A stretch of DNA of 64,000 bases from [Bacteroides] pectinophilus (GTDB lineage: Bacteria > Bacillota > Clostridia > Lachnospirales > Lachnospiraceae). The DNA lies in contig CP102260.1 in assembly GCA_025146925.1 (NCBI GenBank), forward strand, positions 1,690,001 through 1,754,000, in the 5' to 3' direction. Position numbers and translations under genes: made by a program. The notes under the pieces are model-generated. The model was not told the origin of the DNA. It made no database searches and saw only the letters and a program-made list of their open reading frames with translations. This document shows, in pieces, positions 35,563-42,978 of the stretch. The stretch's first letter is position 1. Each line of letters opens with the position of its first letter.

Positions 35563-35922
35563 TTAATCAATTACCCTGACACCCTCAACGTAAATGTTAA
35601 TCTTCTTGATCTCAAATCCTGTAAATTCCTGAACCTTATACTTAACATTCTCTATAAGATTATCTGCCACTGTAGAAATGCTTACACCATAAGCCACAAT
35701 AACGTGGAAGTCAATCTCAAGTTTGTTTTCATCATCTACAACAACATTGATTCCTCTTGTAAGGCTGTCTCCCTTAAGGAGCTTGACAAGTCCGTCTTTC
35801 ATGCTCACTGCTGCCATTCCGACAATACCAAAGCACTCAACTGCTGTCGAACCTGCATATTTGGCAATTACCTCAGAATCAATTGAAATACTGCCAAGCT
35901 GACTGTCAATATGACCCTTCAT
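35563..35922 (-). CDS. Asp23/Gls24 family envelope stress protein (YloU)
   Basis: A 119-residue alpha/beta protein of the Asp23 family. It has an N-terminal segment (MKGHIDSQLGSISIDSEVIA), a conserved AGSTAVECFGIVGM, and IVAYGVSISTVADNLIENV near the C terminus. Homologues associate with the membrane or are alkaline-shock proteins of unknown mechanism. The start is ATG at 35922, with GGAGGG seven bases upstream, rather than ATG 35946. Its association with fakA is widely conserved, suggesting a role in lipid or envelope homeostasis. Confidence 0.9.
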   Translation of the reverse strand: MKGHIDSQLGSISIDSEVIAKYAGSTAVECFGIVGMAAVSMKDGLVKLLKGDSLTRGINVVVDDENKLEIDFHVIVAYGVSISTVADNLIENVKYKVQEFTGFEIKKINIYVEGVRVID

Positions 35923-35961
35923 ATCAAACCCTCCAATCATTCTCACTTACATATATAGTTC

Positions 35962-35990
35962 ATTATACCCTTTTCCGTCTGAAAATGGAA
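35962..35990 (-). promoter_or_regulatory. Candidate promoter of the Asp23-fakA genes
   Basis: The minus strand has a perfect -10 TATAAT (35962-35967) and a weak -35 TTCCAT (35985-35990), 17 bp apart. Both lie after the rpmB terminator. Confidence 0.4.
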
Positions 35991-36026
35991 TATATTTTTA
36001 TATCAAAAATAAATTTGTAAAATAAA

Positions 36027-36066
36027 ATAAGGTAAGCATCCGTATTAACCGCATAGCTTACCTTAT
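36027..36066 (-). terminator. Intrinsic terminator of rpmB
   Basis: An 11-bp stem (36027-36037 with 36056-36066) with an 18-nt loop is followed on the minus strand by TTTTATTTTAC. It lies 25 nt after the rpmB stop codon. Confidence 0.8.
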
Positions 36067-36091
36067 ATCACATCGTCTTCGATTGCACAAA

Positions 36092-36277
36092 TTATGCACG
36101 CTCTACAGCTCCTGAACGAAGGCATGAAGTACAAACATACATCTTCTTAGCGCCGCCCTCAGTCTTAACCTTAACTGACTTAACGTTAGATTTCCACATC
36201 TTATTAGATCTTCTATGTGAATGGCTTACAGCATTACCGAAATGAACGCCCTTTTCACAGATTGCACACTTTGCCAT
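36092..36277 (-). CDS. rpmB: 50S ribosomal protein L28
   Basis: A 61-residue basic protein of the large ribosomal subunit. It includes MAKCAICEKGVHFGNAVSHS, SHRRSNKMWKSNVKSVKV and a second Cys pair near VCTSCLRSG; with Cys4 and Cys7 in CAIC these make the four-Cys zinc-binding form. AAGGAGGTG precedes the ATG. It is monocistronic, with a very good promoter and a terminator. Confidence 0.97.
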   Translation of the reverse strand: MAKCAICEKGVHFGNAVSHSHRRSNKMWKSNVKSVKVKTEGGAKKMYVCTSCLRSGAVERA

Positions 36278-36299
36278 GATAACACCTCCTTAAATGTAT

Positions 36300-36353
36300 T
36301 GGGTCTAAACCCACAACAGAACTAATTGTATCAGAACATCTATTATATTGCAA
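36300..36353 (-). promoter_or_regulatory. Strong promoter and leader hairpin of rpmB
   Basis: On the minus strand the -35 TTGCAA (36348-36353) and -10 TACAAT (36325-36330) are spaced by 17 bp. A small hairpin (TGGGT/ACCCA, 36300-36313) lies in the leader before the AAGGAGG site; it could be an autoregulatory site, but no known ribosomal leader is recognised. Confidence 0.6.
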
Positions 36354-36437
36354 GCTTTTTTTGCTGATTTTTATTATTTTATCTTTATAAACTTTTGATA
36401 TACGGCACACTGTAAATCCCGCATGATAAACACATTA

Positions 36438-36575
36438 TCAGTGGCAGAACATATTAAAGCCGCATATTATAAGCAAAAATATAATGCTCACACTTATGAA
36501 TACACTCTCTATAAACATTGAAATAATCATACCCAGTGCAATCCAGAACATGATAAATCCTATCATTCTGCACAT
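36438..36575 (-). CDS. Small 45-residue membrane protein (short ORF)
   Basis: A short open frame, from ATG at 36575 to TGA at 36438. The product begins MCRMIGFIMFWIALGMIISM and has two hydrophobic stretches (about 5-20 and 25-42) around FIESVF, ending CGFNMFCH. GGAG lies six bases before the ATG in a good ribosome-site context. It follows the YtfJ-type gene by 109 nt on the same strand, and no terminator lies between them, so it may be the last gene of the lysA-led operon. I do not recognise a named family. Small two-helix proteins with Cys near the C terminus are common in sporulating Clostridia. The region either side has no other gene that I can support. Confidence 0.6.
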   Translation of the reverse strand: MCRMIGFIMFWIALGMIISMFIESVFISVSIIFLLIICGFNMFCH

Positions 36576-36684
36576 AATGCGCTCCATTCCATATCAAGCC
36601 CTTACCGTGGCAAATGGATATTATTTATATACATCTGATATTATTATATGACGGCACTGTCAATATATGATTATACACTGCAAT

Positions 36685-37083
36685 CTATTCTTTGTCTGAT
36701 ATCTCATCTATTGCGGCATTGACATCTTCATCTTCCGTCTTGTCAGCAGAATTACCCTTGAATCTGTCAATAAGATCAGGTACCATGTCAATTACCTTTG
36801 TAACTGTATCCTGATTCTTAATGTTGACAAGTTTGGTTGTGCCATTCTGTATTACAAGAACCGCACTTGGTGACATCTTTCCTCCAAGTCCGCCTGCCGC
36901 ATTATTATTCTTCTCACCTGAAAATGCACCTGCGCCAACTCCGAATGATACATCAACAAACGGAAGTATTATAGTGTCATTGACCGTAACCGCCTCACCA
37001 ACTACCGTCTTAGCTGATAAAAATGAATCCATGCCCTTGAACAAAGACTCAACCGTTGCATTAAACTTTTCATTCTCTGCCAT
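36685..37083 (-). CDS. ytfJ: YtfJ/GerW family sporulation protein
   Basis: A 132-residue protein of the YtfJ/GerW family, found in spore formers and linked to spore germination in Bacillus. Hallmarks are VVGEAVTVNDTIILPFVDVS, then FGVGAGAFSG, GGLGGKMSPSAVLVIQNG, and a helical acidic C terminus. The start is ATG at 37083, with GGAGG seven bases upstream; the frame to 37113 merely overlaps the previous gene by four bases. It supports a spore-forming ancestry of the host but does not prove that it sporulates. Confidence 0.88.
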   Translation of the reverse strand: MAENEKFNATVESLFKGMDSFLSAKTVVGEAVTVNDTIILPFVDVSFGVGAGAFSGEKNNNAAGGLGGKMSPSAVLVIQNGTTKLVNIKNQDTVTKVIDMVPDLIDRFKGNSADKTEDEDVNAAIDEISDKE

Positions 37084-37109
37084 GTTTATTCCTCCCTGTT
37101 TAATATTTA

Positions 37110-38042
37110 TCATTTTCTTTTTAAGACAAGCTGCCTGAATCTCTCATTGCGATAGACGCGCCATGCCGTAATAAGAACTCTGCCGGGCATTATACGTCCC
37201 TTCATAAACACATCTGCCTCAAATACACTGTCCGTAAATACCGGAATATATTCAAAGCTGTTCTTTTTGGAATGTCTTGTGCTGCCTTTCATGAAAAATG
37301 CCATAGTTACTGCCGCAGCACCCGTCACTTTACCGGTGATGTCAGGTGAATCCGCGCCGAAACGTATATTTATATTATACCTTACCGGTGCTGTATGTGT
37401 AAATAATCCGCCGAGCTCTTTTTTCATAAATCGTACAAATTCGCGATTAGCCTCATCATGAATAATCTCATCGAGCCTTTCCAGCTTATCTCCTGCTTTA
37501 TCCCGGAACTCTGATGCATTCGCTGCAATCCGCTTAATACCTGCAGGAATTGCTTTGAGCTTTCCTGACATCCGGCGTATTCTGTGAAGCCGGTCATCCG
37601 GTTCTTCTGCTCCTGCTTCCGGTTTTGTCCCGGACTCTGCTTCAGGCTCTGCCTTCTTTATCTCCGGCTCTGTCGGACCTGCATTCACATCCATGTCGTT
37701 TTTCTCATGCTTATTTTTCTTATTCCTGTTTTTCTTCGGCTTTCTGTGCGCCCTTTCATGCGAAGTTCCCGTCTCTTCATCTTCCTCAGATGTAATTAGT
37801 GTAAACCACAGGAACCTGAATATATACCTGAGCCCGTCTTTGTCATAAACAGCCTCAAGCCTTGCAATCCGCCCAAGCCATGACATGAGCAGCTTTCCGT
37901 TAAAACGTGAATGTACATCTGCATCAACTCTGTATCTGACAGGCACAAAAAGCACTGTCAGTATAAGAAGCACCGCAAGTCCGAGGACTGAAAGCAGTAT
38001 AATACCTATAATCTTTAATATAATCAGTAATATATGAATCAT
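37110..38042 (-). CDS. DUF2953 membrane-anchored protein
   Basis: A 310-residue protein with a strong N-terminal helix (about 5-30, IIGIILLSVLGLAVLLILTV), then VPVRYRVDADVHSRFNGKLLMSW (a DUF2953 hallmark region, here cited in two parts: VPVRYRVDAD and HSRFNGKLLM). A very charged Lys/Glu/Arg linker (about 95-155) and a C-terminal conserved part with GDKLERLDEIIHDEANREF and RYNINIRFGADSPDITGKVT follow. DUF2953 proteins are commonly paired with ytfJ in sporulation-competent Firmicutes; no biochemical function is known. It starts within the last four bases of the upstream hypothetical gene (ATGA overlap). Confidence 0.82.
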   Translation of the reverse strand: MIHILLIILKIIGIILLSVLGLAVLLILTVLFVPVRYRVDADVHSRFNGKLLMSWLGRIARLEAVYDKDGLRYIFRFLWFTLITSEEDEETGTSHERAHRKPKKNRNKKNKHEKNDMDVNAGPTEPEIKKAEPEAESGTKPEAGAEEPDDRLHRIRRMSGKLKAIPAGIKRIAANASEFRDKAGDKLERLDEIIHDEANREFVRFMKKELGGLFTHTAPVRYNINIRFGADSPDITGKVTGAAAVTMAFFMKGSTRHSKKNSFEYIPVFTDSVFEADVFMKGRIMPGRVLITAWRVYRNERFRQLVLKRK

Positions 38043-38371
38043 GCATCTACCCTAATTCCGAGGTATTCCGCCACATCGAATGCTCCCGTAGCATTATACG
38101 TATCAGTAATGACTGCAGCCATCGTCATAACCGCTTCATCATACCCTTTGGCTATTCCGACCACAAAAAGCTTCTCCCATACATACGGCTGTCTGTAATG
38201 TGGCTGAAGCAGCTGTACCGCTGACATCATCTCAAGCAGATTACCCTCAGTGGAAGACAATACGATAAAATATATATCATGCTGAAATCTGTGCGCCTCC
38301 GCTTTTGCAATAATGGCACTTTTTTTCTTTCTTGCATTATCCCCCAAATAAATGTTTTTATACCATCTCAT
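38039..38371 (-). CDS. Conserved-looking hypothetical protein, 110 residues
   Basis: I do not recognise this family. The 110-residue protein has no signal peptide or clear membrane helix. It has basic N-terminal DNARKKKSAIIAKAEAHRF, and a central YFIVLSSTEGNLLEMMSAVQ and LFVVGIAKGYDEAVMTM that suggest an alpha/beta fold. It lies 3 nt after the 479-residue hypothetical gene and overlaps DUF2953 by four bases, which indicates translational coupling within the lysA-led operon. A partner role with its neighbours is plausible but unproven. Confidence 0.72.
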   Translation of the reverse strand: MRWYKNIYLGDNARKKKSAIIAKAEAHRFQHDIYFIVLSSTEGNLLEMMSAVQLLQPHYRQPYVWEKLFVVGIAKGYDEAVMTMAAVITDTYNATGAFDVAEYLGIRVDA

Positions 38372-38374
38372 AGG

Positions 38375-39814
38375 CTACCCCTGCATGATAAGCTTCAACA
38401 CCTCCACACACGCCTGTCTCTCCGATATATCCGAGCAAAGAGAAAGTGATGTGTTAATATACCCCTGTATCTCATCTATATTGTTAAAGAATACCGGCAC
38501 CTGACTGAGTACTGCTGACATAACAGCTCTTCTTACTGTTCTGTCCATAGTCTCAAAGCTTGCCGCAAATGAATCTATAAGCCTGCCGCACACTTTCTCA
38601 ACGTAGTCCTTACCGGCATTCTCAAGCTTCGCCTCATCCTCAGTAAGTGCCATAAAGTCACTGCCAGACTGAAGTCTTATAATCTTGGCAAGATTCTCAT
38701 ATTCATCAGTAAGATTATCTGCTGCAAGCTCACTGCGGTAATGCTCAAGTGCATATGCAACCGCATAGTCATTGGCAGAAACAGTCTCTCCGATTCTCTC
38801 CTGCTTACCTTCAAAGCTTATAAAACTGTCGGTAAGATCATCAAGATGCTCATCTATTCCAAGCTTTGCGTTATCCTTTTTGTTCTTAAAATCATCAAGA
38901 ACAACTTCAATAACACCACGTGCCCTTATTGTCTCTTCAACATCTCCAAGCACATATCTGCCTGAAAGGACAAGTGTATACATATCATTGACAAGCTGTG
39001 TGAACATGACATACATATCTGCAGTATCCGACATCTTCTGGGCTGCTATTGTAAGCTTGGCATGAAGCGAATCAAACTGTTCTTTGCTTATATTCTTATA
39101 ATCAGCACTCCTGATGTCATTGTAAAGCTCACTTACCTCAGGGAACATGTCTTCAAATCCTTCCGGTTCCGCAAGCATTCCTGTTGTTCCGAGCGTATAT
39201 GCAAAATCATCCACCGTTCCAATCTGTGCATCCTTATAAAGCGAGAATGAATCCCTGAGATACTCATAGAACTTATTCTTGGACAATCTCATCGGAAGCT
39301 GCTCAACAACCTCCGATATCCTGTTATTAACAGCCACGCTGTCCTTGTCTGAAAGAATATAGTGCATAAGGTCATTAGTCAGCCCATTATTATAATAGGC
39401 ATCATCAAATTCCTCGTCCTTGAACCGGTACTCAATTCTGTTAAGAACATACTCGTATATTCTCAAACGGTCTACATATGCCGTTACTACCTCCATTATT
39501 CTTACAACAGAAGCCCTGATACCTTCAAGCTCATCTATATTGTGCTTGTAAATGTCATCTGAATACTCAGCCGCCGCTATCTGTGACTCAGCTACATCGT
39601 TAAATCTGTCAAGAAGACCTTTAAGCTCTGACATCTCAGCCTTACCGAACTCAGAATCATTAGCCATCTCAAAGAATGTGTAATAATTCATCGACAGCTT
39701 TATATATGCAAGCCCGTTATAAAGGCTCATCATACTGTTGGCGTATGCCGGAAGATTAACCTGCAGATTGCGTCCCTTGGCAAGCTCGCCGGTTACATAA
39801 TTCAAATCTTTCAT
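38375..39814 (-). CDS. Large helical hypothetical protein, 479 residues
   Basis: I do not recognise this family. The protein is acidic, almost entirely helical by composition, lacks a signal peptide and has no membrane helix or catalytic motif that I can see. Repeated Asp/Glu-Leu-rich stretches (for example ELKGLLDRFNDVAESQI, and the DEHLDDLTDSFISFEGK region near 335) suggest a coiled or helical-repeat fold. It begins 2 nt after lysA and ends 3 nt before the 110-residue hypothetical. The close spacing ties it to amino acid or cell wall precursor supply only by position. Confidence 0.72.
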   Translation of the reverse strand: MKDLNYVTGELAKGRNLQVNLPAYANSMMSLYNGLAYIKLSMNYYTFFEMANDSEFGKAEMSELKGLLDRFNDVAESQIAAAEYSDDIYKHNIDELEGIRASVVRIMEVVTAYVDRLRIYEYVLNRIEYRFKDEEFDDAYYNNGLTNDLMHYILSDKDSVAVNNRISEVVEQLPMRLSKNKFYEYLRDSFSLYKDAQIGTVDDFAYTLGTTGMLAEPEGFEDMFPEVSELYNDIRSADYKNISKEQFDSLHAKLTIAAQKMSDTADMYVMFTQLVNDMYTLVLSGRYVLGDVEETIRARGVIEVVLDDFKNKKDNAKLGIDEHLDDLTDSFISFEGKQERIGETVSANDYAVAYALEHYRSELAADNLTDEYENLAKIIRLQSGSDFMALTEDEAKLENAGKDYVEKVCGRLIDSFAASFETMDRTVRRAVMSAVLSQVPVFFNNIDEIQGYINTSLSLCSDISERQACVEVLKLIMQG

Positions 39815-39816
39815 AA

Positions 39817-41085
39817 TTATTCAATACCTTTAAATATATCTGTAAAATCAAATGTTGCAAAGTAATCCTTAGGTGTCTCTGCTCTTCTTATCATCTGTAC
39901 TGAGCCGTCTTCCTTAAGAAGGAGTTCTGATGAACGCAGGCGTCCGTTGTAATTGTATCCCATAGAGAAGCCATGTGCGCCTGTGTCATGTATAATCAGG
40001 TAATCTCCCATATCTATCTTTGGAAGCATTCTGTCAATTGCAAACTTATCATTATTCTCGCAGAGTGAACCCGTAATATCATACTTGTGGTCACATGGCG
40101 CATTCTCTTTGCCTGCAACAGTAATATGATGATATGCGCCATACATTGCAGGTCTCATGAGATTGGCTGCACATGCATCAACTCCTATATACTCCTTATA
40201 AGTATGCTTCTCATGAATTGCCTTTGTTACAAGACAGCCATACGGAGCAAGCATAAATCTTCCAAGCTCCGTATATATTGCAACATCGCCCATTCCGTTA
40301 GCTGTAAGCACTTCATCATATACCTTATGCACATTAGCTCCGATTACACTTATATCGTTAGGTTCCTTATCAGGTGTATATGGAATGCCAATTCCTCCTG
40401 AAAGATTGATAAACTTAATATCTGCACCGGTCTTCTCATGAAGTTCTACTGCAAGTTCAAAGAGAATCCTGGCAAGTGCGGGATAATACTCATTAGTTAC
40501 TGTATTACTTGCAAGGAATGCATGAATACCAAAGTTCTTAGCTCCCTTGCTCTTAAGTATCTTGAATGCCTCGATAATCTGCTCATGCGTCATTCCATAC
40601 TTGGAATCACCCGGATTATCCATAATTGAGTTGCCAAGCTTGAAATATCCGCCCGGATTATAACGGCATGATATTGTCTCAGGAATCCTGCCGATAGTCT
40701 TCTCAAGGAAGTCTATATGTGTAATATCATCAAGATTGATTATTGCTCCAACCTTATCAGCATAGGCAAACTCCTCTGCCGGTGTATCATTAGATGAAAA
40801 CATAATTGACTTACCATCAAAATCAAGCCTGTCAGCCATCATCAGCTCTGTAAGTGATGAGCAGTCACAGCCGCAGTCATAATCCTTAAGTATATTAAGT
40901 ATAAACGGATTTGGAGTAGCCTTAACCGCAAAATACTCACGGTATCCCTTATTCCATGCAAATGCTTCCTTAAGCTTAGATGCATTCTCTCTTATTCCCT
41001 TCTCATCATACAGATGAAAAGGAGTAGGATAAGTCCTGGTTATCTCTTTAATCTGGTCAAGCGTTACAAAAGTTTTCTTAGGCAT
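39817..41085 (-). CDS. lysA: Diaminopimelate decarboxylase
   Basis: A fold-type III PLP enzyme of 422 residues that makes L-lysine from meso-diaminopimelate; the substrate is also a cell wall building block. The PLP lysine is Lys55 in YFAVKATPNP, the glycine loop is LSGGIGIPY, and a conserved Cys-containing segment DITGSLCENNDKFA and the C-terminal DTGAHGFSMGYNYNG are typical. It is distinct from the shorter carboxynorspermidine decarboxylase subgroup, though the two are related. GGAGG lies nine bases before the ATG. A near-consensus promoter stands directly upstream, and four more genes follow without a break. Confidence 0.88.
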   Translation of the reverse strand: MPKKTFVTLDQIKEITRTYPTPFHLYDEKGIRENASKLKEAFAWNKGYREYFAVKATPNPFILNILKDYDCGCDCSSLTELMMADRLDFDGKSIMFSSNDTPAEEFAYADKVGAIINLDDITHIDFLEKTIGRIPETISCRYNPGGYFKLGNSIMDNPGDSKYGMTHEQIIEAFKILKSKGAKNFGIHAFLASNTVTNEYYPALARILFELAVELHEKTGADIKFINLSGGIGIPYTPDKEPNDISVIGANVHKVYDEVLTANGMGDVAIYTELGRFMLAPYGCLVTKAIHEKHTYKEYIGVDACAANLMRPAMYGAYHHITVAGKENAPCDHKYDITGSLCENNDKFAIDRMLPKIDMGDYLIIHDTGAHGFSMGYNYNGRLRSSELLLKEDGSVQMIRRAETPKDYFATFDFTDIFKGIE

Positions 41086-41127
41086 TCTGTCAATCCTCCA
41101 CTTGTCAAAAATAATAAACTAAATAAA

Positions 41128-41156
41128 ATTCTATGTTAGTACGGACTATTTGTCAA
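41128..41156 (-). promoter_or_regulatory. lysA: Near-consensus promoter of lysA
   Basis: The minus strand carries a perfect -35 TTGACA (41151-41156) and a -10 TAGAAT (41128-41133), spaced by 17 bp. No L-box lysine riboswitch is visible in the short leader. Confidence 0.65.
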
Positions 41157-41158
41157 CC

Positions 41159-41183
41159 AAAAAAGTGCCCTGCGGACACTTTT
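41159..41183 (-). terminator. Intrinsic terminator of the envelope operon
   Basis: The stem pairs 41161-41167 with 41177-41183, with further inner pairing, and is followed on the minus strand by six T. It follows the LRR gene and abuts the lysA promoter. Confidence 0.75.
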
Positions 41184-41212
41184 GGATGTATGTATTCAAC
41201 TGTCTTAACACA

Positions 41213-41536
41213 TTATCTTTCCAGTAAAGGGCAGTTTCTGAATGCTGTGCTGTCTACTTTGGCATTGTCCGGCACATTAATCTTTTTAAGACTTATGCAG
41301 TTGGCAAATGCCTCGTACCCTATATCCTCTATTGTATCAGGAAGGATAACTTCCGTAAGTGCTGCACATCCCTCAAATGCATTGCGTTTAATATACCTGA
41401 CACCTTCCGGAAGCTCGACTTTGGCAATGTCCGTAAGCCCCGAGAACATATCATCCTGAATAGATGTAAAATCACTCATATCAATCTCTTTGTATGTTCT
41501 GTTCACCAGTGTAATGCGAATTCTTTTTCTGTTCAT
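41213..41536 (-). CDS. Small leucine-rich repeat (BspA-type) protein
   Basis: A 107-residue protein with about two and a half LRR_5-type repeats; the clearest is YIKRNAFEGCAALTEVILPD, followed by EDIGYEAFANCISLKKINVP and a partial third at the C terminus. Most BspA-type proteins are large surface proteins; this one lacks a signal peptide, so it is either cytoplasmic or a fragment of a bigger ancestral gene. A ribosome site is visible (GGTGGAG before the ATG). It is the last gene before the operon terminator. Function unknown. Confidence 0.75.
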   Translation of the reverse strand: MNRKRIRITLVNRTYKEIDMSDFTSIQDDMFSGLTDIAKVELPEGVRYIKRNAFEGCAALTEVILPDTIEDIGYEAFANCISLKKINVPDNAKVDSTAFRNCPLLER

Positions 41537-41570
41537 AAAAGCTCCACCTCTCCCTCATATTATTAAATAA

Positions 41571-42389
41571 CTAATTATCTCCAAACAGTACTCTCGACAG
41601 ATTATTACTCATCTGCATTCTCTCAAGTTCATAGAACTTCTGCTGTTCACTTATCTTCTGCGCACTCCCGGATGCATCTTCTTCATCATCCGGCTCTCCG
41701 ATTGTAGTTCCAAGCATCTTCATATATATTGCAATGAACTTAAGATAGTCATCATACGGGAACAAATCTTCAACCGTGTTCTCCTTGCCATTGCTTATCT
41801 TAACCGGCGTGCCGCCGCGCAATACTTCGGATGTACTGCCCTGCCCGGATGTTCTCGATGTATTGTCCGCTGATATATATGATAAATCTTTTTCAAGGCC
41901 GCCATCAAGTATGTCGTTAATCCTGCGGATATAATTCCTGGTCTCCTCATAAGGAGGCACACCGCCATACTTGGCAACTGCACCGCTTCCCGCATTATAT
42001 GCAGCGAGTGCCAGCGTTGTATCACCATCATAATCATCAAGCAGATATGCAAGCATCTTCGCCCCGCCTGTTATATTCTGTTCCGGATCAAATACATCTT
42101 CTACTCCAAGCCCTTCTGCAGTCTTAGGCATAAGCTGCATTATTCCTGAAGCTCCGCAGGATGATACTGCATTGGCATCGAATCCCGATTCCGCCTGTGC
42201 AACGGCCTTAAGAAGGTCTACCGGCACTTCATACTCTTTTGCAACATCCTGAAATATATCTTCAAGAGTTCTTGTCTTTTTGTCTATCACGGAATCAAAT
42301 GTCTCCTCTGCATTATCCGTCATACCCGCCGCATTCTGCGACTGCATTGCTGTTTTGTCCGCTGCATTAACTGCCTGTAATATGTTCAT
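41571..42389 (-). CDS. Lytic transglycosylase (SLT domain)
   Basis: A 272-residue protein with a C-shaped soluble lytic transglycosylase domain that cleaves peptidoglycan with 1,6-anhydro product formation. The catalytic Glu67 sits in KAVAQAESGFD, followed by SSCGASGIMQLMP, an ALAAYNAGSGAV motif and a Tyr-rich YIRRI end. No classical signal peptide or membrane segment is visible at the N terminus (MNILQAVNAADKTA), which is unusual for a wall enzyme; export by another route or a cytoplasmic/phage-like role is possible. The start is ATG at 42389, with GGAG eight bases upstream, rather than TTG 42392. Confidence 0.86.
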   Translation of the reverse strand: MNILQAVNAADKTAMQSQNAAGMTDNAEETFDSVIDKKTRTLEDIFQDVAKEYEVPVDLLKAVAQAESGFDANAVSSCGASGIMQLMPKTAEGLGVEDVFDPEQNITGGAKMLAYLLDDYDGDTTLALAAYNAGSGAVAKYGGVPPYEETRNYIRRINDILDGGLEKDLSYISADNTSRTSGQGSTSEVLRGGTPVKISNGKENTVEDLFPYDDYLKFIAIYMKMLGTTIGEPDDEEDASGSAQKISEQQKFYELERMQMSNNLSRVLFGDN

Positions 42390-42449
42390 CAAAACTACTC
42401 CTTAATATATGCAGTATTCTCAGATTAAGACTATGAATATATGGAGAAA

Positions 42450-42899
42450 TCACATATTATGTGTTCCCCACATATTCCTTTTCTTAAGTTCAAGATACTG
42501 TGCATATGCTTTCTCAAGTATCTGCCTCTCGTTAGGATACTTAAGAAGATGATATGCCTCGTTATACTTATAATATCCGGAGTCACAAAAGTACTCCTCT
42601 TTTTGTGGTTTGCTGTAATAGCTGTCCGATATCATAAGATACCAGTGAACTTCCTTGTCGACTACATCCTGCGGTATTGAAAATGTATATGTGCTTCTTC
42701 CCACATAACTTACAATTCTCGCATCGGCTCCGCTCTCTTCCTTAACTTCACGTATAGCCGTATCTTCATAGTCTTCTCCCGGCTCAACAGTTCCTTTGGG
42801 GAACATCCAGCCATCGTACTTATTCTTAAGATTCTTATACAAAAGAAGAATCTTGCCACGGAAGATAACCACACCGCCACAACTGGTTGCCTCAATCAT
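42450..42899 (-). CDS. Nudix hydrolase
   Basis: A 149-residue pyrophosphohydrolase of the Nudix fold, with the Nudix box GTVEPGEDYEDTAIREVKEE then SGA, and the PKGTVEPG context. Such proteins hydrolyse nucleoside diphosphate linkages, including diadenosine polyphosphates, sugar nucleotides or damaged nucleotides; which one is not deducible here. The start is ATG at 42899, with AGGAGG seven bases upstream. It is the third gene of the envelope operon. Confidence 0.88.
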   Translation of the reverse strand: MIEATSCGGVVIFRGKILLLYKNLKNKYDGWMFPKGTVEPGEDYEDTAIREVKEESGADARIVSYVGRSTYTFSIPQDVVDKEVHWYLMISDSYYSKPQKEEYFCDSGYYKYNEAYHLLKYPNERQILEKAYAQYLELKKRNMWGTHNM

Positions 42900-42978
42900 T
42901 GCAGAACCTCCTGTTCCACGGCGTCTTTCATTTGTAAACATTATACTATCTTATACATCTTCAATCAAGGCAAAAAAC

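Noticed and set aside
36301-36437. tRNA or small RNA gene before rpmB
   Set aside because: No cloverleaf or terminator; the stretch is AT-rich promoter DNA.
41086-41156. Lysine riboswitch before lysA
   Set aside because: The leader is too short and AT-rich for an L-box; only a strong promoter is present.
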